From the NCBI RefSeq assembly GCF_000377565.1, contig NZ_KB898367.1, forward strand, positions 62,001 to 126,000: DNA of 64,000 bases, in the 5' to 3' direction. The stretch's first letter is position 1. Every line of letters begins with the position of its first letter. Origin of the DNA: Rhizobium sp. 2MFCol3.1. Lineage in GTDB: Bacteria; Pseudomonadota; Alphaproteobacteria; Rhizobiales; Rhizobiaceae. The position numbers and the translations under genes were made by a program. Below the pieces are notes generated by a model, which saw only the letters and a list, made by a program, of their open reading frames with translations, made no database searches and was not told the DNA's origin. This document shows positions 42,801 through 53,227 of the stretch, piece by piece.

Positions 42801-43277
42801 TTAGTTCGCCTGAACCTTTGCGCGGGCCTGCTCTTCGGCAACGCGCTGGGCAAACATCTGCGAGAAATCGATCGGGTCGATCATCAGCGGCGGGAAGCCA
42901 CCGTTGCGAGTCACGTCAGCGATGATCTGGCGCGCGAACGGGAAGAGCATGCGCGGGCACTCGATGAAGAGAACCGGCAGCATGTGTTCCTGCGGGAAGC
43001 CGGCGATCCGGAAAACGCCGCCGTAGACCAGCTCTGTGTGGAATACCGTCTTGTCGCCTTCCTTGGCTTCGGCGTTCAACGAGAGAACGACGTCGAAGTC
43101 CGTGTCGGAAAGCGGATTGGCGTTGACGTTGACATTGATGTTGATGGCAGGTGCCTTGTCGCGGGCCTGCAGCGAACGCGGTGCACCAGGATTTTCGAAG
43201 GAAAGGTCCTTGGTGTACTGTGCTAGAATGGTAAGGCTCGGGCTCGTTGCGCCGTTATTGCTGTTTTCGCTGTCCAT
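42801..43277 (-). CDS. secB: Protein-export chaperone SecB
   Basis: A 158-residue tetrameric chaperone that keeps preproteins unfolded for SecA. It has the typical TILAQYTKDLSFENPGAP block, the strand-forming ININVNVNANPL, and LFPFARQIIADVTRNGGFPPL. ATG 43277 is preferred (GAGGAAAAGCCA upstream); the frame extends to 43319 without an RBS. It lies downstream of fxsA on the same strand. Confidence 0.96.
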   Translation of the reverse strand: MDSENSNNGATSPSLTILAQYTKDLSFENPGAPRSLQARDKAPAININVNVNANPLSDTDFDVVLSLNAEAKEGDKTVFHTELVYGGVFRIAGFPQEHMLPVLFIECPRMLFPFARQIIADVTRNGGFPPLMIDPIDFSQMFAQRVAEEQARAKVQAN

Positions 43278-43372
43278 TGGCTTTTCCTCGAGGGCATTGG
43301 ATTTCGCCGCATCTATCATTTCGACGATGTCGTTACAACCCTAGGCCAGCCAGCGCTAATCTAGCAAGGGCC

Positions 43373-43873
43373 TCATTCGCCTAGGCTTTTGCCGGACCAT
43401 GGCGACTTGCCGCTCGGGTCGCGCTGATAATCGTCCGCATCCAGATCGACGACCGTTGCGTTGTTATCCCGATAAGGCGAGTGCGCCGACGTGCGGGACG
43501 GTCCGGATGCACCCACCACCACGAAACGGCGGCTCACATAATTCCACGCAAGATCACGAACGGCGGGGATGAAGATGAGCAGCGCGACGATATCGCTGAT
43601 GAAGCCTGGAATGATCAGAAGCAGCGCGGCGATGACGAACATTGCCGGCCGCAGCAGCTCGCGGCCCGGCACGGCGCCAGAACGTCCTTCCATCGACATG
43701 CGCTGCAGAATGCCGATACCCTGCCGGCGCAACAGCATCATGCCGGCCACGAAACTCAGCATGACAAGTCCGAGCGTCGCCCAAAGACCGATCGCCTTGC
43801 CGACAATCACGAAGCCCGCGATCTCGGCCAAAGGCATGAGCAGCAGAAAACCAGGCAGCATTGTAAGGCGCAT
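43373..43873 (-). CDS. fxsA: FxsA-family membrane protein
   Basis: A 166-residue protein with three to four hydrophobic segments. The N-terminal segment LPGFLLLMPLAEIAGFVIVG and the central LRPAMFVIAALLLIIPGF are the FxsA signature; a polar cytoplasmic tail follows (VDLDADDYQRDPSGKS). In E. coli, FxsA overproduction relieves exclusion of phage T7 by the F plasmid; its normal function is unknown. ATG 43873 has GGAGAG 5 nt upstream, so the longer frame from 43903 is not used. Divergent from the Tim44-like gene. Confidence 0.9.
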   Translation of the reverse strand: MRLTMLPGFLLLMPLAEIAGFVIVGKAIGLWATLGLVMLSFVAGMMLLRRQGIGILQRMSMEGRSGAVPGRELLRPAMFVIAALLLIIPGFISDIVALLIFIPAVRDLAWNYVSRRFVVVGASGPSRTSAHSPYRDNNATVVDLDADDYQRDPSGKSPWSGKSLGE

Positions 43874-43999
43874 TATTTCTCTCCGGCTCTCACCGGTCTC
43901 CATTGAAATCGGCCCAACGTACCGGACCCATTTGAATCATCTGTATATGCAGACTATATGGGTATACAAATTCTAGATGTTAACAGATTGCGGCGGGAT

Positions 44000-44704
44000 A
44001 TGGGTTCAAACGACTTCATCACTTTGTTTTTTCTCGTGGCGGCGGTGCTGATATTTTTGCAGCTGCGCAATGTCCTTGGTCGGCGCACGGGAAATGAGAA
44101 GCCGCCACGCGATCTCTATACGCCGCGCGATGCCGCCGGTCCCGAGACGCCGGATGCCGGAAAGGTCGTAACCCTGCCGCGCCGCGATGCGGCAGGCGAG
44201 GAAGAAGACCGCTTCGCGGCAATCGACGCCTTCGCGCCGGCGGGCACGCCGCTCAATGAATCGCTGCGGGAGATGAACAAGGCCGATCCTTCCTTCAACC
44301 CGAAGGAATTCGTGAACGGCGCCCGCATGGCCTATGAAATGATCGTGATGGCCTTTGCCGATGGCGATCGCAAGACGCTCAAGAATCTGCTGTCAAAGGA
44401 AGTCTACGAAGGCTTCGATGCGGCGATCGCCGATCGCGAAAGCAAGGGCGAGAAGGTCAAGTCCACCTTCGTCGGCATCGACAAGGCTGAAATCAAAAAT
44501 GTCGAGGTCAATGGCAGCGAAGCGCAGATCACCTTGCGCATCATCAGCCAGATGATTTCCGCCACCTACGACAAGGCCGATGTCCTCGTTGACGGTGACG
44601 CGGAAACCGTTGCCGAAATCAACGACCTCTGGACATTCGCACGCGACACCCGCTCGCGCGATCCGAACTGGAAACTCGTGGCCACCGAATCGGAACATGA
44701 GTGA
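44000..44704 (+). CDS. Tim44/TimA-family putative adaptor protein
   Basis: A 234-residue membrane-anchored protein. The N-terminus has one hydrophobic segment (ITLFFLVAAVLIFLQL), followed by a disordered proline/acidic linker and a C-terminal Tim44-like domain (about residues 90-230; FVNGARMAYEMIVMAFADGD, LWTFARD). Mitochondrial Tim44 recruits Hsp70 to the import channel; the bacterial protein TimA is an inner-membrane protein of unclear role. ATG 44000 gives the family N-terminus MGSNDFITLFF; the ATG at 43958 is unlikely. It overlaps mltA by 8 bp. Confidence 0.9.
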   Translation: MGSNDFITLFFLVAAVLIFLQLRNVLGRRTGNEKPPRDLYTPRDAAGPETPDAGKVVTLPRRDAAGEEEDRFAAIDAFAPAGTPLNESLREMNKADPSFNPKEFVNGARMAYEMIVMAFADGDRKTLKNLLSKEVYEGFDAAIADRESKGEKVKSTFVGIDKAEIKNVEVNGSEAQITLRIISQMISATYDKADVLVDGDAETVAEINDLWTFARDTRSRDPNWKLVATESEHE

Positions 44705-45815
44705 TGATGAACGAGGCTTTGCCCTCGAGGCGATAGGCTTTGACGATTTGGAAGGCTGGCGGGATGATGATCCCTCCAGCCTTTTCGAGGCTATGGAAGC
44801 CTGTCGCCAGCATATCGAGCAGACCAAGCCCTACCGCACAGGATCGTTGGGCCTAACCAGCTCAGATCTCCTGGAACTGTTGCAGGTCGCGCGCGATGCG
44901 CTGCCGATGTCGGCAAGCGAGGCGAGAGCCTTCTTTGAAGCGCACTGTCGACCTTTCCGGATCAAGCGAACCGACGGCCAACCCGGTTTCGTCACTGCCT
45001 TCTATGAGCCCGAGATAGCGGTCTCAGATATTCCCGACGGCGAATACCGCTTCCCATTCTACCGCCGCCCCGACGACCTGATCGACCTCGACGATCACAA
45101 CCGTCCCGCCGCAATGGATCCTAGCTACATGTTCGCTCGCCTGCGCGCGGGAACGATCGAGCCTTATCTCGACCGCGCCGCCATCGACAGAGGGGCGCTG
45201 GAAGGGCAGGGGCTGGAGATTTGCTGGGCAAAATCCAAGGTCGACGTCTTCTTCGTGCATGTCCAGGGCGCCGCACGCCTGCGTTACCCCGATGGGCGCA
45301 CGGGGCGTATCACCTATGCGGCCAAGGCCGGCCATCCGTTTTCGGCGATCGGCAAACTGCTGATCGATCTCGGCGAGATCGACCGGGTAAGCATATCCAT
45401 GCAATCGATCCGGCATTGGCTGGCGACTAACCCCGACCGTGTCGATGACATTCTCGCGCACAACCGGTCCTACATTTTCTTCCGCGAGGTCGAGATCGAC
45501 AACGAGGCCGCCGGCCCGATCGCGGCCGCCAAGGTGCCGCTCATCGCAGGACGATCGCTTGCCGTCGATCGCCTGATCCACACCTTCGGCTTTCCGTTCT
45601 ACATCCAGTCGCAAGGCCTGCTGCACCTGCAGAATGGAAAGCCCTTCCAGCGCCTGATGCTGGCGCTTGATACCGGCTCGGCGATCGTTGGCCCGGCGCG
45701 GGGTGATATCTTCACCGGCTCCGGCGACGCGGCCGGCGAGCTTGCAGGCACCGTGCGTCACGATGCCGATTTCGCGATCCTGATCCCGAACAAAGCCGCC
45801 GCGAGGTTTGCGTGA
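44697..45815 (+). CDS. mltA: MltA-family lytic murein transglycosylase, no visible signal peptide
   Basis: A 372-residue protein with the two-part MltA domain: the barrel region GFVTAFYEPEIAVSD and FPFYRRPDDLI, then the 3D-type C-terminal domain with DTGSAIVGPARGDIFTGSG, where the catalytic Asp lies. Family members cleave peptidoglycan. Oddity: the N-terminus (MSDDERGFALEAIGFDDLEGW) is acidic, with no hydrophobic core or lipobox, so an export route is not apparent, and no signal-like sequence occurs upstream in frame. It overlaps the Tim44-like gene by 8 bp and the smr gene as TGATG. Confidence 0.85.
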   Translation: MSDDERGFALEAIGFDDLEGWRDDDPSSLFEAMEACRQHIEQTKPYRTGSLGLTSSDLLELLQVARDALPMSASEARAFFEAHCRPFRIKRTDGQPGFVTAFYEPEIAVSDIPDGEYRFPFYRRPDDLIDLDDHNRPAAMDPSYMFARLRAGTIEPYLDRAAIDRGALEGQGLEICWAKSKVDVFFVHVQGAARLRYPDGRTGRITYAAKAGHPFSAIGKLLIDLGEIDRVSISMQSIRHWLATNPDRVDDILAHNRSYIFFREVEIDNEAAGPIAAAKVPLIAGRSLAVDRLIHTFGFPFYIQSQGLLHLQNGKPFQRLMLALDTGSAIVGPARGDIFTGSGDAAGELAGTVRHDADFAILIPNKAAARFA

Positions 45816-46393
45816 TGGCCAAGGATCGCAAGCTCAGCTCCGATGAACGCATCCTTTGGGGCAAGGTAGCGCGCAGCACGCGCCCCATGCCCGGCAACGC
45901 CGGCGCAATGAACGAGCTCGATGCCTTCCTAGTGGAGGCCGAAAAGGAAGCGGACGCCGCCAACATAAAAACCGCTGCCGCACCAAAATCGGTCGCCGGC
46001 GCCGGCGGGCAGCCGGAACCTGCATCTGCGCCGAAGCCCGCTGGTGGCATTCATCATCCACTGGAGCGCCCGGTCAAGCGCAAGATTGCAAAGGGCCGCC
46101 TCGCGCTCGAGGCCCGCATCGATCTCCATGGCCTAGTTCAAAGCGAAGCGCACATCATGCTGCTCGAGTTCCTGATGCGGGCCCACGATCGCGGCATGCG
46201 CCATGTTCTGGTGATCACCGGCAAGGGCAGCTCGCTCGGCAGCGATGGCGCGTTGAAGCGTGCCGTGCCGATGTGGTTCTCCAAGCCCGAATTTCGCTAT
46301 CTCATCTCGTCCTACGAGGCGGCGGCGCAGCATCATGGCGGCGAGGGCGCGCTTTACATCCGCCTCTCTCGTCGTGTGGGCGATCGGCTATGA
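45815..46393 (+). CDS. Smr-domain protein
   Basis: A 192-residue protein. The N-terminal half is a low-complexity Ala/Pro linker; the C-terminal Smr domain (about residues 105-190) has the family motif IDLHGL and the TGKG loop (VITGKGSSLG). Smr domains are found in MutS2 and stand-alone nucleases that nick DNA or cleave mRNA, often at collided ribosomes; stand-alone alphaproteobacterial members are uncharacterised. ATG 45815 overlaps the mltA stop; GTG 45812 is one codon earlier. It overlaps the next gene as ATGA. Confidence 0.88.
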   Translation: MAKDRKLSSDERILWGKVARSTRPMPGNAGAMNELDAFLVEAEKEADAANIKTAAAPKSVAGAGGQPEPASAPKPAGGIHHPLERPVKRKIAKGRLALEARIDLHGLVQSEAHIMLLEFLMRAHDRGMRHVLVITGKGSSLGSDGALKRAVPMWFSKPEFRYLISSYEAAAQHHGGEGALYIRLSRRVGDRL

Positions 46394-46767
46394 CGCCGTT
46401 CGGGGAAGCGATCCGCAAGCTGAGAGAGCGCAAGGGCGTGTCGCAGAAGCAGATGGCAGAGGCGTTGAACGTCTCTCCCGCCTATCTCTCGGCGCTTGAG
46501 CATGGAAAGCGCGGCGTCCCGACGTTCGATCTTCTGCAGCGCATCGCCGGCTACTTCAACATCATCTGGGATGAGGCCGACGATCTGTTCCTGATCGCGC
46601 GCTTTTCCGATCCGCGAATTGTCATCGATACCTCGGGTTTGGCGGCCGAATACACCACCTTCGCCAACCGTTTGGCAGGGTCTATTCGCCATCTGGATGA
46701 GGCGACCCTGGCAAAACTGTCGGAGGTTCTCGAAAATGCTGAAAACGCCGACGGAAAACGGTCATAA
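46390..46767 (+). CDS. XRE-family helix-turn-helix transcriptional regulator
   Basis: A 125-residue protein with a clear Cro/C1 HTH at residues 5-60 (KGVSQKQMAEALNVSPAYLS forms the HTH proper) and a C-terminal helical part of unknown function. ATG 46390 overlaps the smr stop as ATGA, so it is the last gene of the timA-mltA-smr-xre chain. No target can be proposed; it could regulate its own operon or gyrB, whose promoter begins 36 bp after its stop. Confidence 0.88.
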   Translation: MTPFGEAIRKLRERKGVSQKQMAEALNVSPAYLSALEHGKRGVPTFDLLQRIAGYFNIIWDEADDLFLIARFSDPRIVIDTSGLAAEYTTFANRLAGSIRHLDEATLAKLSEVLENAENADGKRS

Positions 46768-46802
46768 TCCCCTGTTTTATGCGCTCTTGGCGACCGCTGG
46801 CA

Positions 46803-46831
46803 TTGGGAACTTCATGCAAAAACCCTATATT
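46803..46831 (+). promoter_or_regulatory. Sigma-70-type promoter for gyrB
   Basis: TTGGGA (46803-46808), 17-bp spacer, TATATT (46826-46831), about 70 bp upstream of the gyrB start codon. Confidence 0.7.
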
Positions 46832-46900
46832 CAACGTGATTAAGGCCGGTGATTCGCCCGCGTGTCACCACGGCATCGACAACAGGGAATTCTCGACAAT

Positions 46901-49336
<2,436 letters not shown>

Positions 49337-49354
49337 TTACTGGCATTTATCGAC

Positions 49355-49393
49355 AAACGGCCCTGCGGCTCGCCAGCCGCGGGGCCGTTTTTT
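49355..49393 (+). terminator. Intrinsic terminator of gyrB
   Basis: A 16-bp stem (49355-49370 with 49375-49390, one G-U) closed by CGCC and followed by six T. It starts 19 bp after the gyrB stop. The A-run on its left means it may also stop the convergent nitroreductase transcript. Confidence 0.92.
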
Positions 49394-49402
49394 GTTGCAC
49401 CG

Positions 49403-49996
49403 TTATCCGGCTACGAATTTACCTTTGAAGGCGACCTCGGCGAGCGGCTTGCGCTGGCTGGGGAACTCGCGTTCCTGGTTGCGCTCCGACAGCACGCTCT
49501 TGTCGGCAAGGCGCCCAAAGGCGATGCCCGCCTCAACGCGGTAGCCTTCCGGGATGGCGAATGTATCGCGGATCTCGTCATGCTTGATGCCGCCCATCCC
49601 ATGGGCATAGAAGCCCGACAGCTTGGCCTGCAGCGCCAGATAGCCCCAGGCGGTGCCGGCATCGAAGGAGTGCGTATAGCTCTTGCGCCCCTCGGAAAAG
49701 TCGCCGCTGAAACCCTTGGACACGACGAAAATCAGCGCGGACGCATTCTTCGCCCATTCCTGATTGGACTCGACCAGCAGCGATACGAATTTGTCCCAAT
49801 CGTCGGAGCCCTTCAGCGTGTAGATGAAACGCCACGGCTGCTGGTTGGCGGAGGAGGGCGCCCAATGCGCGGCGTCCAGCACGGTCATGAGATCGGCTTC
49901 ATCGATGATCTCGCCGGTGAAGGCGCGGGGCGACCAGCGGTCGAGAAAGATCGGCTCGATCGGATATTGGGATTCGCGGCTGTTGCTCTTTGTCAT
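49403..49996 (-). CDS. Nitroreductase-family FMN oxidoreductase
   Basis: A 197-residue flavoprotein. The FMN phosphate-binding RWSPRAF near the N-terminus, the AAHWAPSSANQQPWRF block and the C-terminal VEAGIAFGR are typical. Members reduce nitroaromatics, quinones or enone-like substrates with NAD(P)H; the physiological substrate is not evident. ATG 49996 is the start. Convergent with gyrB, divergent from the FAH-family gene; the 238-bp divergent region carries a 12-bp direct repeat. Confidence 0.87.
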   Translation of the reverse strand: MTKSNSRESQYPIEPIFLDRWSPRAFTGEIIDEADLMTVLDAAHWAPSSANQQPWRFIYTLKGSDDWDKFVSLLVESNQEWAKNASALIFVVSKGFSGDFSEGRKSYTHSFDAGTAWGYLALQAKLSGFYAHGMGGIKHDEIRDTFAIPEGYRVEAGIAFGRLADKSVLSERNQEREFPSQRKPLAEVAFKGKFVAG

Positions 49997-50092
49997 GATC
50001 TTTCCGATGGTTGGTGGCGCGGTGCCGGGGTCTCCTCGGCAAACGCAGTCTTGTCACTCTTATGCGTCCGTCAAGATATGTGGGCACCCCGT

Positions 50093-50175
50093 GCCGTAAT
50101 GACAGTGGCCCCTGGCCCGGATTTTTGCCGGAATTTTAAACGAGCGTACCGCTCGCACGAAAAGCCGTAATGACA
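50093..50175. repeat. Direct repeat GCCGTAATGACA in a divergent promoter region
   Basis: Two identical 12-mers at 50093-50104 and 50164-50175 (71 bp apart) between the nitroreductase and FAH-family genes. A hairpin CGAGCG-TAC-CGCTCG lies between them (about 50140-50154). The repeats could be a regulator's binding sites. Confidence 0.45.
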
Positions 50176-50234
50176 CCGGTGAATAATTCGTTCATAGGTG
50201 ATGGAAACATGGCTCACGCTGAGGAGGATATTCG

Positions 50235-51077
50235 ATGAAGCTCATGCGCGTTGGAGAGATCGGCCAGGAAAAGCCGGCAATGCTGGATGCGGACGGCAAG
50301 ATCAGGGATCTGTCCGGTCATGTGTCCGATATCGCGGGCGCGGCGATCTCGCCTGAGGGCTTGGCCAAGCTGGCGGCGCTCGATCCGAAAACCCTTCCCG
50401 AGCTTCAGCCCGGCCGCATCGGCGCCTGCGTTGCTGGCACCGGCAAGTTCATTTGCATCGGCCTGAACTTCTCCGACCACGCCGCCGAAACCGGCGCCGC
50501 AGTGCCGCCCGAACCCGTCATCTTCATGAAGGCCACCTCGGCCATCGTCGGCCCGAACGACAATGTTCTCATCCCGCGCGGCTCCGAAAAGACCGATTGG
50601 GAAGTCGAGCTTGGCGTCGTCATCGGCAAGACCGCGAAATATGTCAGCGAGGCGGACGCTCTCGATTACGTAGCGGGCTACTGCGTCTCGCACGACGTCT
50701 CCGAACGCGCATTTCAGACGGAGCGCGCCGGACAGTGGACGAAGGGTAAGTCCTGCGACACCTTCGGCCCGATCGGCCCGTGGCTGGTAACCAAGGACGA
50801 GATCGCCGATCCGCAGAACCTTGGCATGTGGCTGAAGGTCAATGGCGAAACCATGCAGAACGGCTCGTCGAAGACCATGGTCTATGGCGTCGCATTCGTC
50901 GTTTCCTATCTCAGCCAGTTCATGTCGCTGCATCCCGGCGATGTCATCTCGACCGGCACCCCTCCTGGTGTCGGAATGGGCATGAAGCCGCAGCGTTTCC
51001 TGCGCGCCGGCGACGTTGTCGAGCTCGGTATCGAGGGTCTCGGCACGCAGAAGCAGACGTTTCAGGCCGATCTCTAG
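50235..51077 (+). CDS. Fumarylacetoacetate hydrolase-family protein
   Basis: A 280-residue FAH-fold metal-dependent hydrolase/lyase. It has GLNFSDHAAETG and PVIFMK (substrate region), the metal ligands in DWEVELGVVIGK (two Glu) and a later Asp, and TPPGVGMGMKP near the C-terminus. The nearest described functions are ureidoglycolate lyase and 2,4-diketo-3-deoxy-sugar acid hydrolases, but which reaction it catalyses cannot be decided. ATG 50235 has GAGGA about 7 nt upstream. It ends at a terminator. Confidence 0.88.
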   Translation: MKLMRVGEIGQEKPAMLDADGKIRDLSGHVSDIAGAAISPEGLAKLAALDPKTLPELQPGRIGACVAGTGKFICIGLNFSDHAAETGAAVPPEPVIFMKATSAIVGPNDNVLIPRGSEKTDWEVELGVVIGKTAKYVSEADALDYVAGYCVSHDVSERAFQTERAGQWTKGKSCDTFGPIGPWLVTKDEIADPQNLGMWLKVNGETMQNGSSKTMVYGVAFVVSYLSQFMSLHPGDVISTGTPPGVGMGMKPQRFLRAGDVVELGIEGLGTQKQTFQADL

Positions 51078-51114
51078 GCGTTTGACGAGTGTTAAGCATT
51101 TGAGCGCAGCATCA

Positions 51115-51144
51115 TGCCGGGGAGAGAATCCCCGGCATTTCTTT
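51115..51144 (+). terminator. Intrinsic terminator of the FAH-family gene
   Basis: ATGCCGGG (51115-51122) pairs with CCCGGCAT (51131-51138) across an AGAGAATC loop, followed by TTCTTTATT. It separates the FAH-family gene from phaZ. Confidence 0.85.
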
Positions 51145-51166
51145 ATTGCGGTGCGGATCGCTCATG

Positions 51167-51194
51167 TTGCTGTGCAACAAAAACCTGTTACTGT
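51167..51194 (+). promoter_or_regulatory. Probable phaZ promoter
   Basis: TTGCTG (51167-51172), 16-bp spacer, TACTGT (51189-51194), just downstream of the preceding terminator and about 88 bp upstream of the phaZ start. Confidence 0.5.
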
Positions 51195-51281
51195 GCGTTG
51201 AGATGCCAGCACATCGTTGGAAAGAGTCCGATGCCTTTCAGCAGGCGTCATCTTCCAGATGAAAGAAAGGTGATGCATCTC

Positions 51282-52559
51282 ATGTTTTACCAGCTTTATG
51301 AAATGAATCATGCCGCGATGGCGCCATACCGCGCCGTGGCCGATATCATGCGGCTTGCCTATGCTAACCCGCTCAATCCGCTGTCCCAGACCCCCTGGGG
51401 TCGGACGATGGCCGCAGCGCTCGAGATGTTCGAGCGCACGACGCGCCGCTACGGCAAGCCGTGCTTCGATCTGCCGGAGACCGTCGTCGGCGACAAGAAG
51501 GTCGCGGTTCGAGAAGAGGTCGTCTGGGCACGACCCTTCTGCAATCTGCTGCATTTCTCGCGCAATCTGCCGGCCGCTCACGCTCCTGACCCGCGCATCC
51601 TGATCGTCGCCCCGATGTCCGGGCACTATGCGACGCTTCTGCGCGGCACGGTCGAGGCGCTGCTGCCGAGCGCGGATGTCTACATCACCGATTGGATCGA
51701 CGCCCGGATGGTGCCGATGACCGACGGGACCTTCGATTTCAACGATTATGTCGATTACGTCATCGAGATGCTGCACTTCCTCGGGCCGGACACGCATGTG
51801 ATCGCGGTCTGTCAGCCCTCAGTGCCGGTGCTCGCTGCCGCAGCTGTCATGGAAGAGGCCAATGATCCGCTGGCGCCGGCGTCGATGACGCTGATGGGCG
51901 GCCCGATCGACACCCGCATCAATCCGACCGCCGTCAACCAGCTGGCCAAGGACAAGCCGCTGGAATGGTTCGCCGAAAACGTGATCATGAACGTCCCCTG
52001 GCCGCAGCCAGGCTTCATGCGGCCGGTCTATCCGGGTTTCCTGCAGCTCTCCGGCTTCATGTCGATGAACCTCGATCGGCACCTGGTCGCCCACAAGGAG
52101 TTCTTCATGCATCTTGTGAAGAATGACGGCGAGCCGGCCGAAAAGCATCGCGACTTCTACGACGAATATCTCGCCGTCATGGATTTGACCGCCGAGTTCT
52201 ATCTGCAGACCGTCGATCAGGTCTTCATCAGGCACGCGCTTCCGAAGGGCGAGCTTGAGCATCGCGGCAAGCTGGTCGACCCCACGGCGATCCGCAACGT
52301 GGCGCTTCTGACTGTCGAGGGCGAGAACGACGACATCTCCGGCGTCGGCCAGACCAAGGCCGCGCAGACCATCTGCACAAACATCCCCGACCACATGCGC
52401 ATGCACTACCTGCAGCCGGATGTCGGTCACTACGGCGTCTTCAACGGCTCGCGTTTCCGCCGTGAGATAGCGCCGCGCATCATCAACTTCGTCCGCGAGC
52501 ATGGTCGCGCCGGAAAGCGGGCGGTCAAGCGCGTGATCAAGGGCGGCAAATCAACCTGA
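51282..52559 (+). CDS. phaZ: Intracellular polyhydroxyalkanoate (PHB) depolymerase
   Basis: Mobilises stored poly-3-hydroxybutyrate granules. The 425-residue alpha/beta hydrolase has no signal peptide, fitting an intracellular enzyme. The nucleophile motif is VCQPSVP, with cysteine in place of serine, characteristic of the intracellular PhaZ1 class. The Asp and His of the triad are likely in the LTVEGENDDISG and QPDVGHYGVFNG segments. ATG 51282 gives the family N-terminus MFYQLYEMNHAAM, with AAGGTGAT 8 nt upstream; the frame opens farther up but includes the previous gene's terminator. Confidence 0.93.
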   Translation: MFYQLYEMNHAAMAPYRAVADIMRLAYANPLNPLSQTPWGRTMAAALEMFERTTRRYGKPCFDLPETVVGDKKVAVREEVVWARPFCNLLHFSRNLPAAHAPDPRILIVAPMSGHYATLLRGTVEALLPSADVYITDWIDARMVPMTDGTFDFNDYVDYVIEMLHFLGPDTHVIAVCQPSVPVLAAAAVMEEANDPLAPASMTLMGGPIDTRINPTAVNQLAKDKPLEWFAENVIMNVPWPQPGFMRPVYPGFLQLSGFMSMNLDRHLVAHKEFFMHLVKNDGEPAEKHRDFYDEYLAVMDLTAEFYLQTVDQVFIRHALPKGELEHRGKLVDPTAIRNVALLTVEGENDDISGVGQTKAAQTICTNIPDHMRMHYLQPDVGHYGVFNGSRFRREIAPRIINFVREHGRAGKRAVKRVIKGGKST

Positions 52560-52704
52560 TTTAGCATCATCTGAATTAGTGTTGTGCTTTCAAGGCCTTG
52601 TTCGATTTGAGCGGAAATCGTCTTGAAGCGGTGTCAAACGGTAACCACATCGATTTCCAGCGTTCGGCATTTCGCCGGGCGCGAAAATGCGAGGATACCG
52701 CACG

Positions 52705-53139
52705 ATGAACCAGTCAGCATTGCTTCGCCCGGATTGGACTCCGGCTACCATTGCCCTGATGATCCTCGGCTTCGTGGTTTTCTGGCCTCTGGGTCTCGCC
52801 ATGCTCGCCTACATCATCTTTGGGGAGCGTCTGCGCGGCTTCAAGCGCGACGCCAATAGTGCCGCCGATGGATTCTTCGCCGGCTGCCGACGCTCGCATG
52901 GCCGCTATCGCCCGCACTTCAGCACGGGCAATGTCGCCTTCGACGATTGGCGCAAGGCCGAGCTCGACAGACTCGAGGAAGAACGCCGCAAGCTCGATGA
53001 AATGCGCGAGGACTTCGAAACCTATGTGCGCGAGCTCCGCCGCGCCAAGGATCAGGACGAGTTCGACCGCTACATGCGCGATCGCAAGAACACCAGACGC
53101 GATGATAACGGCCCGGTTGCCGAATATCAGGCGCCGTAA
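52705..53139 (+). CDS. DUF2852 membrane protein
   Basis: A 144-residue protein. There is one strong hydrophobic segment near the N-terminus (IALMILGFVVFWPLGLAMLAY, residues about 15-36), a linker with conserved Phe/Asp/Arg residues, and a charged coiled-coil-like C-terminal half (DRLEEERRKLDEMREDFETYV). DUF2852 is an alphaproteobacterial family of unknown function. ATG 52705 is chosen (GAGGATA about 7 nt upstream). It ends at a terminator. Confidence 0.85.
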   Translation: MNQSALLRPDWTPATIALMILGFVVFWPLGLAMLAYIIFGERLRGFKRDANSAADGFFAGCRRSHGRYRPHFSTGNVAFDDWRKAELDRLEEERRKLDEMREDFETYVRELRRAKDQDEFDRYMRDRKNTRRDDNGPVAEYQAP

Positions 53140-53163
53140 CCGCGATCGGCATCAAAACATCAG

Positions 53164-53193
53164 CCGGCACCATCAGGTGCCGGTTTTTCTTTG
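53164..53193 (+). terminator. Intrinsic terminator of the DUF2852 gene
   Basis: CCGGCACC (53164-53171), ATCA loop, GGTGCCGG (53176-53183), then TTTTTCTTT. Confidence 0.92.
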
Positions 53194-53227
53194 ACCGGAA
53201 TTGCGACGAATCATATAGAAAACGCCG

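Noticed and set aside
51114..51281. N-terminal extension of phaZ back to 51114
   Set aside because: It begins in the terminator hairpin of the preceding gene and runs through the likely phaZ promoter; it is cysteine-rich and not like the family.
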